Below are positions 25,436 through 35,338 of a DNA stretch of 58,716 nt, piece by piece (positions within the stretch are counted from its first letter, which is position 1; the number at the start of each line of letters is the position of its first letter). The stretch spans positions 1 through 58,716 of the forward strand of contig JAUIHM010000009.1 of the NCBI GenBank assembly GCA_030432315.1. The letters run 5' to 3'. The notes beneath the pieces are model-generated. The model did no database searches and had not been told where the DNA came from. It worked only from the letters and a program-made list of their open reading frames with translations. The position numbers were made by a program, and so were the translations under genes. This DNA comes from Alphaproteobacteria bacterium. GTDB taxonomy: Bacteria; Pseudomonadota; Alphaproteobacteria; Rhodobacterales; Rhodobacteraceae.

Positions 25436-26188
25436 TCAGCCGGACTGACGCGCTGCCCCGGCGGGTCTGGGTGCCTTGCGGCGGCGTGGCGGGCGGCTCG
25501 CAGGTACCGCGGTCGCCGCCGTCTGCGGGTCGAGCCGGCCGGGTTCCACCAGTCCGGCGGAAATCACCAGTTTGGCGGCTTCCTCGATGCTCATGTCGAG
25601 TTCGATGACATCCGCGCGCGGCACAAACAGCAGGAAGCCCGAGGTCGGGTTCGGCGTCGTTGGCAGGAACACGCTGACCAGCGCATCCTGGCCCGATTTC
25701 ATCTTCACCTCGCCACCGGTCTCGGTGGAGATAAATCCGACCGCATAGAGTCCCTTTCGCGGGTACTCGATCATGCAGGCTTTCTGAAACGAATTGTTCG
25801 ACTGGCTGAAAATCGTCTCGGCGATCTGTTTCAGCCCGTTGTAGATTGATCGGACGATCGGCATCCGCTCGACCATGCGCTCGCCGAAGCCGAGAATCTG
25901 CCGTCCCATCAGGCCCTTGGTCAGAGCGCCGATAATGGTGGTGAAGGCGATGAACACCACAAGGCCAAAGCCGAAGATGTTGCGCCCGAACACGTTTTCC
26001 GGATTGTACCGGTTGGGGATCAGCGGCACCACCTTGGCGTCGACAAAGCCGATCGTCACCCAGACCAGATAAACCGTCAGGAACATCGGCAGCACCACGA
26101 CCAGACCGGTCAGAAAATCCCGGCGCAGACGCTGAAACAGGGTGGCCTTTGGCGGGCCTGGGGGTCGTCGTAGAGGTCGTCTGGCCAT
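25436..26188 (-). CDS. DUF502 family inner-membrane protein
   Basis: A 250-residue protein with two membrane helices (about 25-45 and 72-92) and the family's signature segments GLVVVLPMFLTVYLVW, GFGERMVERMPIVRSIYNGLKQ and FLLFVPRADVIELDMSIEEAAKLVISAGLV. A Pro/Arg-rich tail follows residue 220. The function of DUF502 is unknown; the conserved part after the second helix faces the cytoplasm or periplasm as a beta-rich domain. Its stop faces that of the kelch-glycosyltransferase gene; no operon partner. Confidence 0.85.
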   Translation of the reverse strand: MARRPLRRPPGPPKATLFQRLRRDFLTGLVVVLPMFLTVYLVWVTIGFVDAKVVPLIPNRYNPENVFGRNIFGFGLVVFIAFTTIIGALTKGLMGRQILGFGERMVERMPIVRSIYNGLKQIAETIFSQSNNSFQKACMIEYPRKGLYAVGFISTETGGEVKMKSGQDALVSVFLPTTPNPTSGFLLFVPRADVIELDMSIEEAAKLVISAGLVEPGRLDPQTAATAVPASRPPRRRKAPRPAGAARQSG

Positions 26189-26278
26189 TTACCGGGTTCT
26201 TCCTGGGACTGCGCGAGTCTTAGTGTGCCCCATGGCCCGGCACAAGAACACCGCCGGTCTATTTGCGAAAATTGACCG

Positions 26279-27196
26279 CTAAAGCGGGGATTTGGCCAAA
26301 GCGACGGCAATTCGTGCCGCCATGCGGGCATTGTTGCGCACGAGGGCAATGTTTGCCGTCAGCGCCGCGCCCTGCGACAGATCGGCGATCCGCGACAGCA
26401 GGAACGGCGTCACCGCCTTGGCGGCGATGCCTTCCGCTTCCGCCGCCGCCAGTGCGCCGGCGATCCAGGGCGCCATCACGTCCGCCGGAATTTCCGCCTC
26501 AGCCGGAATCGGATTGGCCACCAGCTGTCCCCCCGGCAGACCGAGCCGCGCCCGCATCCGGTGCGCGGCGGCGATCCGTGCCGGATCGTCGATGCGCAGC
26601 GGCGCCGGCAGCCCGGACTCCCGCGACCAGAAGGCCGGCAGCGCGTCCTGACCGACGGCAATCACCGGCACCCCCAGCGTTTCCAGCCGCTCCAGGGTTT
26701 TCGGCAGGTCGAGAATCGCCTTCGCCCCGCTGGCCACCACCGTCACCGCGGTCTGCGCCAGTTCGCCAAGATCGGCGGATTCGTCGAAACTCGTCTCCGC
26801 CCCCCGGTGCACCCCGCCGATCCCGCCGGTGGCAAACACCTCGATCCCGGCGAGTTTCGCTGCGATCATCGTCGCCGCCACCGTGGTCGAACCGACCGCC
26901 CCGTCGACCAGCGCCACCGCCAGGTCCGCCCGCGACAGCTTGCGCACCTCAGGCTGGCCCGCGAGCCAGTCCAGCCGTTCCCCGCTCAGCCCGACCTGCA
27001 ACGCGCCGTCGAAAATGGCGATCGTCGCCGGAACCGCCCCTTCGGCCGCAACATCCGCTTCCACCGCCCGCGCGGTTTCGACATTGACCGGAAACGGCAT
27101 GCCGTGGGTGATGATCGTCGACTCCAGCGCCACCACCGGACGTCCGTCCGCCAGCGCCGCGGCGACCGGTTCTGAGATCTGCAGGGGTGGGGTCAT
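26279..27196 (-). CDS. psuG: Pseudouridine-5'-phosphate glycosidase
   Basis: A 305-residue enzyme that splits pseudouridine 5'-phosphate to uracil and ribose 5-phosphate. Family motifs: VALESTIITHGMPFP (about 23), AIFDGALQVGL, the metal/active region VGSTTVAATM, FATGGIGGVHRGAE (about 118) and LDLPKTLERLETLGVPVI, plus LVANPIP near 235. ATG 27196 overlaps the stop of the kinase gene (ATGA), so the two are coupled. The kinase makes the substrate. Together they recycle modified nucleosides from RNA turnover or the environment. Confidence 0.93.
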   Translation of the reverse strand: MTPPLQISEPVAAALADGRPVVALESTIITHGMPFPVNVETARAVEADVAAEGAVPATIAIFDGALQVGLSGERLDWLAGQPEVRKLSRADLAVALVDGAVGSTTVAATMIAAKLAGIEVFATGGIGGVHRGAETSFDESADLGELAQTAVTVVASGAKAILDLPKTLERLETLGVPVIAVGQDALPAFWSRESGLPAPLRIDDPARIAAAHRMRARLGLPGGQLVANPIPAEAEIPADVMAPWIAGALAAAEAEGIAAKAVTPFLLSRIADLSQGAALTANIALVRNNARMAARIAVALAKSPL

Positions 27197-28056
27197 GGCG
27201 CTGCTCCGGAAATGTGACCTGCCGCCGCGGCGAGGGCGACGCCCAGACAATGCTGCGCCGACCCGCCCGAGGCAAGGGCGCTCACATGCGCCGCCGCCAG
27301 CCGGTCCCCGGCGCCGGTGACGCTGCGCACCACGGTCTTCGGCGGTTGAAGGCTGACGCAGCCACCGGCATCCGCCCAGGCCGCCGCCCGTGCCCCGTCG
27401 CTCACCAGGGCCGCGCGCCAGCCAAGCGCCCGAAGCCCTTCGGCCGCCTCCACCGCCCCGCCACAGGCCCGTTCGAGCACCGCCGCCGCTTCGTCCAGAT
27501 TGCCGTAAAACACCGTTTCCCCCCAGGCCCGCCCGGCGAGGGCGCGGGCCTTTTGCGGACTGGCGGCCAGAAACGCCGAGCGCCGCCGCCGCGCAGCGAG
27601 GCCGTCCAGCAAGCGGCAGAGGGCCGCCGGCGCCAGATTGCCGTCGAGGATCACTTCCGCCTCCACCGATTCCTCCGACTCCCCCAGGCCCAGCACCCGC
27701 TGTGCAATTGCTTCCGATGCCGCATCGAGCCCGTCACAGTCGGCCACCGCCGCATGCAGCGCCCCCGCCGCATCTTCTACCGCCAGATAGCAGCCGGTGC
27801 GTCCGGCTTCGGTGGCGACGCCTGAACAGTCGATTCCGATTTCCGACAGGGCCGCGATCAGCGCCGCCCCCTCCGCATCCGCCCCCACCGCAGAGACCAG
27901 CCGCACCGGTTGACCGGATCCGGCGAGAAACCGGGCCACGTTCGCCGCAACTCCGCCCGGACTGCGCGATACCCGCCCCGGCACGTCGGCCCCCGGCGGC
28001 AGCGCGGCGCCGGTCCGGCCGATCACGTCCCAATGGGCGGCCCCGGCGCAGATCAC
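27193..28056 (-). CDS. psuK: PfkB-family kinase, probable pseudouridine kinase
   Basis: A 287-residue ribokinase-fold kinase. RSPGGVAANVARFLA (about 32-46) is the first pfkB signature and VTGAGDRLAAAHV near 252 carries the Asp that acts as base (second signature). Here Val replaces the usual Asp/Asn of DTxGAGD, which is tolerated in pseudouridine kinases. Identity as PsuK rests on coupling to psuG. The start is GTG at 28056: an in-frame stop lies shortly upstream and no ATG is available. Confidence 0.85.
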   Translation of the reverse strand: MICAGAAHWDVIGRTGAALPPGADVPGRVSRSPGGVAANVARFLAGSGQPVRLVSAVGADAEGAALIAALSEIGIDCSGVATEAGRTGCYLAVEDAAGALHAAVADCDGLDAASEAIAQRVLGLGESEESVEAEVILDGNLAPAALCRLLDGLAARRRRSAFLAASPQKARALAGRAWGETVFYGNLDEAAAVLERACGGAVEAAEGLRALGWRAALVSDGARAAAWADAGGCVSLQPPKTVVRSVTGAGDRLAAAHVSALASGGSAQHCLGVALAAAAGHISGAAP

Positions 28057-28318
28057 CGCCTTGCCCGGCCCGGTCAGGATACCGCTCCCGGCCTGTGTTC
28101 AGTTCCGGCCCGCATCCGTCAACCACTCCCTCGCGCTGTTCCGTCCCCTCCTGGCGGAAAGCCCTGCCTGCTGTCCAGACCCTTCGACCTTGCCCGATGC
28201 CTGCGGCGCAGGATCGACAGAAGGCGTCGGATCGCGTAGAGACCGGTCCGATACCCGTCGTGCCGGACGCGACTGCCGTTGCGTCGCACGGTTCAGGGCA
28301 CCGCAGGAGACAGGCACG

Positions 28319-29068
28319 ATGACGGTCGAACATCAGCACGAACTGGACGGACTGCGGGCGATTGGCCGGATCGTCGCCAACACCATGCAGGCGATGGCAT
28401 CTGCCATGGAACCCGGGATGACGACGCGGGAACTCGACGGCATCGGCCGCGACCTGCTCGCGCGCGAAGGCGCGGTACCGGCGCCGGAAGCCACCTACCG
28501 GTTTCCCGGTGCGACCTGCATCAGCGTCAACGAGGAAATTGCCCACGGCATCCCCGGCGACCGGCAGATTGCCCCGGGGGATCTGGTCAACATCGACGTT
28601 TCCGCATCGAAGGACGGGTTTTACGCCGACACCGGCGCGAGCTTCCGTTTCGGGGCTGTGCCGCCGGACCTGGACCGGCTTTGCCGCGACGGCAGACGGG
28701 CGATGCAGATCGGCATCGCCCGGGTCGGCACCGGACGGCCGCTCGCCGGGATCGGCAATGCCATTGGACGCTTTGCCCGTGCCCGCGGCTATACGCTGAT
28801 CCGCAATCTCGCCAGCCACGGTGTCGGCCGGTCCCTGCACGAATGGCCGGAAAACATCGCCACCTGGCCGACGCGTGACGACCGGCGCCGGATCCACCGG
28901 GGACTGGTGCTGACCGTCGAACCGTTTTTGTCCACGGGTGGTCACAGGGCGAAAGAGGGGCAGGACGGCTGGACCCTCTACAGCGCCCCCCGCGCCCCGG
29001 TGGTGCAGTACGAGCACACGGTTGTCGCCACCGACCGCGGGGCAATCGTTGTCACCCTGCCGGGATGA
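28319..29068 (+). CDS. map: Type I methionine aminopeptidase (probable second copy)
   Basis: A 249-residue enzyme that removes the first Met from new proteins. All five metal ligands are visible: Asp in VNIDVSA, Asp in YADTGASF, His in ASHGVGRSLHEWP, Glu in LTVEPFLS and Glu in QYEHTVV. The reading frame continues upstream, but AGGAGA before the ATG and the conserved opening fix the start at 28319. The loops are shorter than in typical Map and it sits alone among accessory genes, so it is probably an auxiliary copy. Divergent from psuK across 262 bases in which I see no clear element. Confidence 0.88.
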   Translation: MTVEHQHELDGLRAIGRIVANTMQAMASAMEPGMTTRELDGIGRDLLAREGAVPAPEATYRFPGATCISVNEEIAHGIPGDRQIAPGDLVNIDVSASKDGFYADTGASFRFGAVPPDLDRLCRDGRRAMQIGIARVGTGRPLAGIGNAIGRFARARGYTLIRNLASHGVGRSLHEWPENIATWPTRDDRRRIHRGLVLTVEPFLSTGGHRAKEGQDGWTLYSAPRAPVVQYEHTVVATDRGAIVVTLPG

Positions 29069-29355
29069 CCGCCTTCGCCGGGCGGTACAACCAAAGCCAG
29101 GCAACTCTGAGCACGTCTGAACCCGGAGAACCGCGCGCGGAACCGATCAGGGCGCGAGGGCGCCACCCGGCGCCGGTCGCCCGGCAATGCGGCGCATCTG
29201 TCCCGACAGGCCTGATCGCGGACCGTGACCGGTTTGCGTACGTTTCCAGTCTCGGCCTGAACATGCACTGACGGCATGTCCCATGGCGCCGTCCCGAAGT
29301 TCAATGACGGTGCCCCGGGTGCGGCGCAAGCCGCGCATCCTGCCGCCCCGGTCAG
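29069..29355. other. Intergenic stretch, nothing recognised
   Basis: This 287-bp gap lies between convergent genes. Short open frames exist in all directions but none has a good ribosome site, family motif or codon bias. No T-tailed terminator or tRNA-like fold is apparent. Confidence 0.5.
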
Positions 29356-30336
29356 TCAGTTGCGCAGCACCATGCAGTCGCCGCCCGCCGCCCGCAGGCG
29401 GTTGCAGAGCGCCTCGGCGTCGGCGCGGGTCTGCCGGCCGACCTGGGCGAAGTGGAACCGGCCCCGCAGGCCGGGCTGCCGGTTACGGGTGTAGTACACC
29501 GGTTCGCCCGCGAGGACTTCGGAATAGCGGTGGGTGATCCGCGCCACCTGGCGCTCCGCCCCGGTCCGGTCCCGGTTTGACGCGAGGATCACGCCCCAGG
29601 GCATGTCGGGCGCCGCTGGCCGGAACTCCCGGATGCCACGGTTTTCCGCCATGGTAATGCAGGCGGTCTGAAACGCGGTTTCACCGTCCAGCGACAGATC
29701 GAGCGTCCTGGGTGGCGCGTCGCGCCAGACTTCCGGCGAAATGCCGGTAATTGCCTCGACATAGGCGCGGGTCTCAAACGGCAGCGACCCGGACGCCGCG
29801 ACAAACCGCTCGGCCCGCGCCTCGCCGCCATTGTAGGCCACCGCCGCCAGGCCGATATTGCCATGATGCGCCGCCAGTTCCGCCAGATACCGCGCCGACA
29901 CCGCGAGCGCTTCCGCCGGGTTCCAGGCATCCTTCAGGCCGCGCAGCGCCGCGGTGCCGGGCATGAACTGCGCGATTCCCTGGGCACCGACCGGGCTGAC
30001 GGCGCCGGCATCGAACAGGCTTTCCTTCCAGATCAGCCGGGCAAAAAAATGCGGGTCGAGCGCATTTTCCGCCGCGACCGCATCGAGGGTCCGGCAGACG
30101 TCGGCAACATAGTTGCCGAGGGTTATGCAGTGACGCCGGTCAGCGGTGCAGCGTTCCGCTGCGGTTTCGCCGCGCGCCCGCGGTCCCGTCGCGTCCACCG
30201 CCCAGTTGCGCTCCGCGGCCGGGGAGGCCGGTGCCGCATCCATGTCCGTTCGCGCCGCCACCGGCATCGCCGCCGTCGCCCAGGCAAGAGCGAGGGCGCA
30301 GACCAGGATCGGCAGCAGGGTGCGTGGCGGTTTCAT
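29356..30336 (-). CDS. Lytic transglycosylase (SLT domain) with SPOR-like tail
   Basis: A 326-residue exported peptidoglycan-cleaving enzyme. After a signal peptide (about 1-28) comes the catalytic domain, about 80-200: the catalytic Glu in ARLIWKESLFDAGAVS, then PVGAQGIAQFMPGTA and AVAYNGGEARAERF. The C-terminal 45 residues (GRFHFAQVGRQTRADAEALCNRLRAAG) look like a half SPOR repeat that could bind denuded glycan strands at division sites. The start is placed at 30336, where the signal peptide begins; an alternative ATG lies 27 bases upstream. Single gene, divergent from mgtC. Confidence 0.87.
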   Translation of the reverse strand: MKPPRTLLPILVCALALAWATAAMPVAARTDMDAAPASPAAERNWAVDATGPRARGETAAERCTADRRHCITLGNYVADVCRTLDAVAAENALDPHFFARLIWKESLFDAGAVSPVGAQGIAQFMPGTAALRGLKDAWNPAEALAVSARYLAELAAHHGNIGLAAVAYNGGEARAERFVAASGSLPFETRAYVEAITGISPEVWRDAPPRTLDLSLDGETAFQTACITMAENRGIREFRPAAPDMPWGVILASNRDRTGAERQVARITHRYSEVLAGEPVYYTRNRQPGLRGRFHFAQVGRQTRADAEALCNRLRAAGGDCMVLRN

Positions 30337-30553
30337 GCCCGGCACCATAGCCAAAACCCGCACACCGCTCCAGACAGGCTTCGCGGGAATTTAAGGTTTG
30401 CTTAACCGTCCCGCGCCGGTTCTGCCCGAAGCGTCCGCGCAGTCCACGGAACCATGGTCCGCCGACGGCGTTATCCTGAAAGCCGGTGACGACCCGACCT
30501 GGTCGCTACCGGCCCCGAACCCGGCAGGGGATGCCGGGGAACGGAGACCCTGG

Positions 30554-31060
30554 ATGTTTGAGACCCTGACCGCCGAATTTGACCTGGCGCCCAGCCTGCC
30601 CTGGCCGGTTCTGCTCTGCCGTCTCATCGGCGCGCTGTTCATGTGCGGGCTGATCGGCGCCGAGCGCGAGGTGCGCGACCGGCCGGCGGGGCTGCGCACC
30701 CACATGATGGTGGGGTTGGCCGCGGCAGTCTACTGCCTGATCACCCTCGACCTGATCGCAAAATTCGGCGAGGGCCCCGATCTGGTCCGTCTCGACCCGC
30801 TGCGGCTGATCGAGGCGATCACCGGCGGGGTCGCGTTTCTCGCCGCCGGCACGATTGTCTTCAGCCGGGGCGAGGTTCACGGCCTGACCACCGGCGCCAG
30901 CCTCTGGCTGGCCGCTGCCGTCGGTCTGGCCGTCGGCCTCGGTCTCTGGGGAATCGCCGTCGCGACCACGGTTCTGGCTCTGGCGGTAATGCGCATCCTG
31001 CTCCGGGTCAAACCGCTGCTCGGCAGTGACGGCGACGGCACGGACGGCGCCGGATCGTGA
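30554..31060 (+). CDS. MgtC/SapB family membrane protein
   Basis: A 168-residue inner-membrane protein with four to five hydrophobic helices. LIGALFMCGLIGAEREVRDRP (about 20-40), AGLRTHMMVGLAAAVYCLI and AITGGVAFLAAGTIVF are the family's conserved parts. The ATG at 30554 is preceded by CGGAGA; the longer frame back to 30398 lacks a ribosome site and hydrophobic start. MgtC proteins are tied to growth in low magnesium and modulation of ATP synthase, though the exact role in a free-living bacterium is unclear. The C-terminal extension of some MgtC proteins is missing. Confidence 0.88.
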   Translation: MFETLTAEFDLAPSLPWPVLLCRLIGALFMCGLIGAEREVRDRPAGLRTHMMVGLAAAVYCLITLDLIAKFGEGPDLVRLDPLRLIEAITGGVAFLAAGTIVFSRGEVHGLTTGASLWLAAAVGLAVGLGLWGIAVATTVLALAVMRILLRVKPLLGSDGDGTDGAGS

Positions 31061-31180
31061 GCGGCGGGTTTTCGCAGTTAACACTTGCGCCGTCCGGTCA
31101 GGTCGTCGGTATCATCCGGGTATCGGTAGGGTACGGGAAGGGTATCGGCCCGCCGCATGGTTAACGCCGGCAATCCGGGC

Positions 31181-31209
31181 TTGCCAAGCGGTCCGCACTC
31201 GGCTAAACG
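31181..31209 (+). promoter_or_regulatory. Candidate promoter of the rpsB-tsf operon
   Basis: A -35 TTGCCA (31181-31186) and -10 TAAACG (31204-31209) with a 17-base spacer. Start would be near 31216, giving a roughly 114-base leader before rpsB. Confidence 0.3.
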
Positions 31210-31247
31210 CACGCCACTTCAATCCACAGGCGGGGTCGCGGTTCGTG

Positions 31248-31298
31248 GGGGAGAAATCCCCAGGGATCCACCGGTTGGGCCGTCCGGCTCTTCTCCCC
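31248..31298 (+). promoter_or_regulatory. Structured leader of rpsB (possible S2 autoregulation)
   Basis: GGGGAGAA (31248-31255) pairs perfectly with TTCTCCCC (31291-31298), enclosing a 35-base loop with further GC pairing. It ends 31 bases before the rpsB ATG. Ribosomal protein S2 is known to repress its own rpsB-tsf mRNA in enteric bacteria through a leader structure; an analogous element here is an inference. Confidence 0.3.
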
Positions 31299-31329
31299 GC
31301 TGAGGCCAAACCGGAAAGGTAACGACGAC

Positions 31330-32139
31330 ATGGCTCTTCCCGAGTTCACGATGCGTCAGCTGCTGGAAGCTGGCGTTCACTTTGGTCACCAGACCCACCG
31401 CTGGAACCCGCGCATGGCTCCGTACATCTACGGGGACCGCAACAACATCCACATTCTCGACCTGACCCAGACGGTTCCGCTGCTCGACGCGGCTCTTAAC
31501 GCCGTCCAGCAAACCGTTGCAAAGGGTGGACGAATCCTGATGGTCGGCACCAAGCGCCAGGCCCAGAAGGCGATTTCCGACGCAGCCGAGCGTTCGGCGC
31601 AGTACTACATGAACCACCGCTGGCTCGGCGGCACGCTGACCAACTGGAAGACGGTTTCCAACTCGATCGCCCGTCTCAAGTCGATCGACGAGAAGCTCGA
31701 GAGCGGCGCCGAGGGTCTGACCAAGAAAGAGCGTCTCGGCCTCGAACGTGAACAGAACAAGCTGCAGCAGTCGCTCGGCGGCATCCGTGAAATGGGCGGC
31801 ACGCCGGACCTGATCTTCGTTGTCGACACCAACAAGGAAGATCTCGCGATTCTCGAAGCCCGCAAACTCGGCATCCCGGTGATCGCCGTCGTCGACAGCA
31901 ACTCCTCTCCCGACGGCATCGACTATCCGATCCCCGGCAACGACGACGCCGCCCGCGCCATCGCGCTTTACTGCGATCTGATCGCCCGCGCGGCTCTGGA
32001 CGGCATGGCCGCACAGCTTGGCTCCGCCGGTGTCGACATCGGTGAATTCGAGGATGGCGAACTCGAAGAGGCGGCAGTCGAAGACGCCGCACCGGCCGTC
32101 AACGCTGCTGCTGAAACCGCAGCCGACGCCCAGGCCTGA
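31330..32139 (+). CDS. rpsB: 30S ribosomal protein S2
   Basis: A 269-residue small-subunit protein. The near-universal opening ([21 protein letters not shown], broken as [15 protein letters not shown] at residues 11-25), [30 protein letters not shown] and [20 protein letters not shown] are all present. The tail after 235 is acidic and Ala-rich, an alphaproteobacterial trait. AAAGGTAACGACGAC precedes the ATG. First gene of the long growth/envelope run, followed by tsf after 79 bases. Confidence 0.99.
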   Translation: MALPEFTMRQLLEAGVHFGHQTHRWNPRMAPYIYGDRNNIHILDLTQTVPLLDAALNAVQQTVAKGGRILMVGTKRQAQKAISDAAERSAQYYMNHRWLGGTLTNWKTVSNSIARLKSIDEKLESGAEGLTKKERLGLEREQNKLQQSLGGIREMGGTPDLIFVVDTNKEDLAILEARKLGIPVIAVVDSNSSPDGIDYPIPGNDDAARAIALYCDLIARAALDGMAAQLGSAGVDIGEFEDGELEEAAVEDAAPAVNAAAETAADAQA

Positions 32140-32218
32140 CCTGTCTCAAAACCGTTGCGGAAATGTGTTGGATTTCCGCGACGGTCCCGGAACGAATTTT
32201 GACCAAAGGAGAGCGCTG

Positions 32219-33094
32219 ATGGCGATCACCGCTGCGAACGTAAAAGAACTGCGCGACGTGTCGGGCGCAGGCATGATGGATGCCAAGAAGGCGTTGACCG
32301 AAACCGATGGCGACATGGAAGCCGCCATTGACTGGCTGCGCACCAAGGGTCTGGCGAAAGCCGCGAAGAAATCCGGCCGGACTGCCGCGGAAGGCCTTGT
32401 CGGCGTTGCAGTTTCCGGCAACGTCGGTGTTGCCGTCGAGGTGAACTCCGAAACCGACTTCGTCGCGCGCAACTCCGAATTCCAGGAAATGGTTTCCGGC
32501 ATCGCCGGCGTTGCTGCAGGGGTTGCGGATCTCGAGGCGCTCCGTGCGGCCGATCTCGGTGGCAAGCCGGTGGCAGACGTGGTCACCGCGAAGATCGCCA
32601 CCATCGGTGAAAACCTCTCACTGCGCCGCATGGCCCGCGTCGAAGGCGAGTCCGTGGCCGTCTATGTGCACAATTCCGTCGCCGAGGGTCTTGGAAAGAT
32701 TGGCGTTCTTGTCGCCATGAAAGGCACCGACAACGGAATTGGCAAGCAGATTGCCATGCACATTGCCGCCACCAGCCCCGCGTCGCTGTCGGAGAAGGAT
32801 CTCGATCCCGACCTGGTCGCCCGCGAGAAGGCGGTTCTGACCGAGCAGGCGCGGGAATCCGGCAAGCCCGAGGGCGTGATCGAAAAGATGATCGTTGGAC
32901 GCATGAACAAGTTCTTTGAGGAGGTCACCCTTCTCAAGCAGAAGTTTGTCATCGACCCTGATGTGTCCGTTGGCAAGGCTGCCGCCGATGCAGGTGTTGA
33001 AATATTGGGCTTCGCACGGGTTGCCGTCGGAGAAGGCATTGAAAAAGAAGAGGAAGACTTCGCAGCGGAAGTGGCAAAAACTGCTGGACGCTGA
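32219..33094 (+). CDS. tsf: Translation elongation factor Ts
   Basis: A 291-residue nucleotide-exchange factor for EF-Tu. N-terminal UBA-like region [21 protein letters not shown], the SETDFVARN motif and the core [15 protein letters not shown] are typical. AAAGGAGAG before the ATG at 32219 fixes the start. A terminator follows. Confidence 0.98.
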   Translation: MAITAANVKELRDVSGAGMMDAKKALTETDGDMEAAIDWLRTKGLAKAAKKSGRTAAEGLVGVAVSGNVGVAVEVNSETDFVARNSEFQEMVSGIAGVAAGVADLEALRAADLGGKPVADVVTAKIATIGENLSLRRMARVEGESVAVYVHNSVAEGLGKIGVLVAMKGTDNGIGKQIAMHIAATSPASLSEKDLDPDLVAREKAVLTEQARESGKPEGVIEKMIVGRMNKFFEEVTLLKQKFVIDPDVSVGKAAADAGVEILGFARVAVGEGIEKEEEDFAAEVAKTAGR

Positions 33095-33133
33095 CCCCGG
33101 AACGGGCACCGGACTGCCCGCGAGGTGACAAAG

Positions 33134-33161
33134 AAACCGGGCCGGATGCGGGCCCGGTTTT
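33134..33161 (+). terminator. Intrinsic terminator after tsf
   Basis: AAACCGGGCC (33134-33143) and GGCCCGGTTT (33151-33160) form a perfect 10-bp stem with a seven-base loop, ending in four T. It separates rpsB-tsf from pyrH. Confidence 0.8.
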
Positions 33162-33226
33162 CACGTTGAATGTTTTGTCGATTTCCGACAGGTTGTCGGT
33201 GGTTTTGCAGGAGTGGGGTTCGGAGA

Positions 33227-33979
33227 ATGACGGAAGACGTGGCGCTCGCATCGGAGCAACTCCCCAGGCCGGCCTACAAGCGCATTCTTTTGAAAATCTC
33301 CGGCGAGGCCCTGATGGGCAACCAGCAGTTCGGCCTGCATCCGCCGACGGTCGCCAAAATTGCCGAAGAGATCAAGGCACTTCATGGCCTTGGCGTAGAA
33401 ATCTGCGTCGTTATCGGCGGCGGCAACATTTTTCGCGGATTGCAGGGCAGCGCCCAGGGGATGGAGCGCACGACGGCCGATTACATGGGGATGCTCGCCA
33501 CCGTCATGAACGCGCTGGCAATGCAGTCGGCGATTGAATCCCGTGGCATCGTCACCCGTGCCATTTCCGCCATTCCAATGGATCAGATCTGTGAGCCCTA
33601 CATCCGCCGGCGTGCGGTGCGGCATCTGGAAAAAGGCCGGGTCTGCATCTTCGCCGCAGGTACCGGCAATCCCTATTTTACCACCGACACGGCGGCCACG
33701 CTGCGGGCCTCGGAAATGAAGTGCGAGGCGATCTTTAAGGGAACGCAGGTGGATGGCGTCTACGACAGCGATCCCAAGACCAATACGGATGCACGGCGCT
33801 ACGACCGGGTGAGTTATGACACCGTACTTGTCAAGAACCTCAAAGTAATGGACGCATCCGCGATCGCGCTGGCGCGTGACAACGCGTTGCCGATTATTGT
33901 ATTTTCACTGGACGAACCAAACGGCCTCGCCGGCATTGTGCAGGGCAGAGGCAAGTTTACCGTTGTTGAACCTGGCTGA
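33227..33979 (+). CDS. pyrH: UMP kinase
   Basis: A 250-residue hexameric kinase making UDP from [16 protein letters not shown] (about 17-29), [29 protein letters not shown] and [14 protein letters not shown] are family motifs. CGGAGA lies directly before the ATG at 33227. Followed by frr after 26 bases, the usual bacterial pair. Confidence 0.97.
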   Translation: MTEDVALASEQLPRPAYKRILLKISGEALMGNQQFGLHPPTVAKIAEEIKALHGLGVEICVVIGGGNIFRGLQGSAQGMERTTADYMGMLATVMNALAMQSAIESRGIVTRAISAIPMDQICEPYIRRRAVRHLEKGRVCIFAAGTGNPYFTTDTAATLRASEMKCEAIFKGTQVDGVYDSDPKTNTDARRYDRVSYDTVLVKNLKVMDASAIALARDNALPIIVFSLDEPNGLAGIVQGRGKFTVVEPG

Positions 33980-34005
33980 TGTAGCCCCAGAACAAGGAGG
34001 CAGGA

Positions 34006-34566
34006 ATGTCCGACGAGGATATAGACATCGACGCACTTGAAAAGCGCATGACGGGTGCCATCACATCGCTGCGGACGGAGTTCGCGTCGCTGCGCACCGG
34101 CCGGGCTTCGGCTTCCATGCTCGATCCGGTGATGGTCGAAGCGTATGGGTCGCCCACGCCACTCAATCAACTGGCGACGATCAACGTTCCAGAACCGCGT
34201 ATGGTGCTGGTAAACGTCTGGGACAAAAGCATGGTGAATGCGGTCGACAAGGCGATACGCTCCTCCGGACTGGGCATTAATCCGCAGATGGACGGTACAA
34301 TTCTGCGCCTGCCGATCCCTGAACTGAACGAGGAACGGCGGCGGGAGCTTGCGAAGGTCGCCGGTCAGTATGCGGAAAACGCAAAAATCGCGGTGCGCAA
34401 CGTGCGGCGTGACGGGATGGATCAGGTTAAGAAGGCCAAGGCCTCCGGGATGGCCGAAGACGACCAGAAGATGTGGTCGGAAGAAATTCAGCAGCTGACT
34501 GACGGTGTCATCGCCAGGATCGACGCCGCGCTGAGCGCCAAACAGGAAGAAATAATGCAGGTCTGA
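34006..34566 (+). CDS. frr: Ribosome recycling factor
   Basis: A 186-residue factor that with EF-G splits spent ribosomes. [40 protein letters not shown] and [18 protein letters not shown] are conserved features; length fits the family. AAGGAGGCAGG is a strong ribosome site before the ATG. Confidence 0.98.
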   Translation: MSDEDIDIDALEKRMTGAITSLRTEFASLRTGRASASMLDPVMVEAYGSPTPLNQLATINVPEPRMVLVNVWDKSMVNAVDKAIRSSGLGINPQMDGTILRLPIPELNEERRRELAKVAGQYAENAKIAVRNVRRDGMDQVKKAKASGMAEDDQKMWSEEIQQLTDGVIARIDAALSAKQEEIMQV

Positions 34567-34606
34567 CCTGGACTTAACCATTGTTGGAGTTTGAGGCAGT
34601 TTCGCG

Positions 34607-35338
34607 ATGTATGAAGGCGGGAATTCGAGTTGTAGTGAAGGACCGGGGCACGTCGCCATAATCATGGACGGCAACGGGCGCTGGGCCGAAAGCCGTGGGC
34701 TTCCGCGTCTGCACGGCCATCGGCGGGGTGCAGACCGGGTTCGGGAAATTGTCGAGGCCTGTCCTGAACTCGCGATTTCCCATCTGACGCTGTTCGCGTT
34801 CTCCACGGAAAACTGGAACCGGCCTGTCGCGGAGGTTTCCGGCCTGATGCGCCTATTTCGCCGCTATATCAAGAAGGAAGGCGCGCGTCTTGTCGCGGAA
34901 GGCGTTCGGGTGCGCTTCATCGGCGGCCGGGAGCGCCTCGCGGACGACCTGCGCGCGTTGATGGCCGGTCTGGAGAAACAGACCGAAAGGAACAACCGCC
35001 TGAATTTGACGGTTGCGATCAACTACGGCGGCCGCGATGAAATTTTGCGTGCGACACGCCGGATGGCCGCGGCGGTGCTTGCCGGCGACCTTTCTGCCGA
35101 TGACATATCCACCGCCACTATCGAGGACCATCTTGATACCGCGGGGTTGCCGGATCCCGATCTGATCGTCCGCACCTCCGGCGAGTGCCGCGTTTCCGGT
35201 TTTCTGCCGTGGCAGTCGGCCTATGCCGAATTCGCCTTTGTCGACACGCGGTGGCCGGATTTTACCGTAGAGCAGCTTGCCGCGCAGATTCAGCGGTTCG
35301 GGCAGCGCGAACGGCGTTTCGGCGCGGTCGCGGGATGA
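34607..35338 (+). CDS. uppS: Isoprenyl transferase (undecaprenyl diphosphate synthase)
   Basis: A 243-residue cis-prenyltransferase making the undecaprenyl carrier for cell-wall precursors. The P-loop IIMDGNGRWAESRGLPRLHGH (Asp near 22) and FAFSTENWNRP are present. The C-terminal motif is RTSGECRVSGFLPWQSAYAEF, with Gly for the usual Asn of RLSNFLLWQ. The stop overlaps the cdsA start (ATGA). Confidence 0.95.
   Translation: MYEGGNSSCSEGPGHVAIIMDGNGRWAESRGLPRLHGHRRGADRVREIVEACPELAISHLTLFAFSTENWNRPVAEVSGLMRLFRRYIKKEGARLVAEGVRVRFIGGRERLADDLRALMAGLEKQTERNNRLNLTVAINYGGRDEILRATRRMAAAVLAGDLSADDISTATIEDHLDTAGLPDPDLIVRTSGECRVSGFLPWQSAYAEFAFVDTRWPDFTVEQLAAQIQRFGQRERRFGAVAG

Noticed and set aside
27734-29104. 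456-codon open frame on the minus strand
   Set aside because: Opposite the methionine aminopeptidase and overlapping psuK in another frame; composition typical of a shadow.
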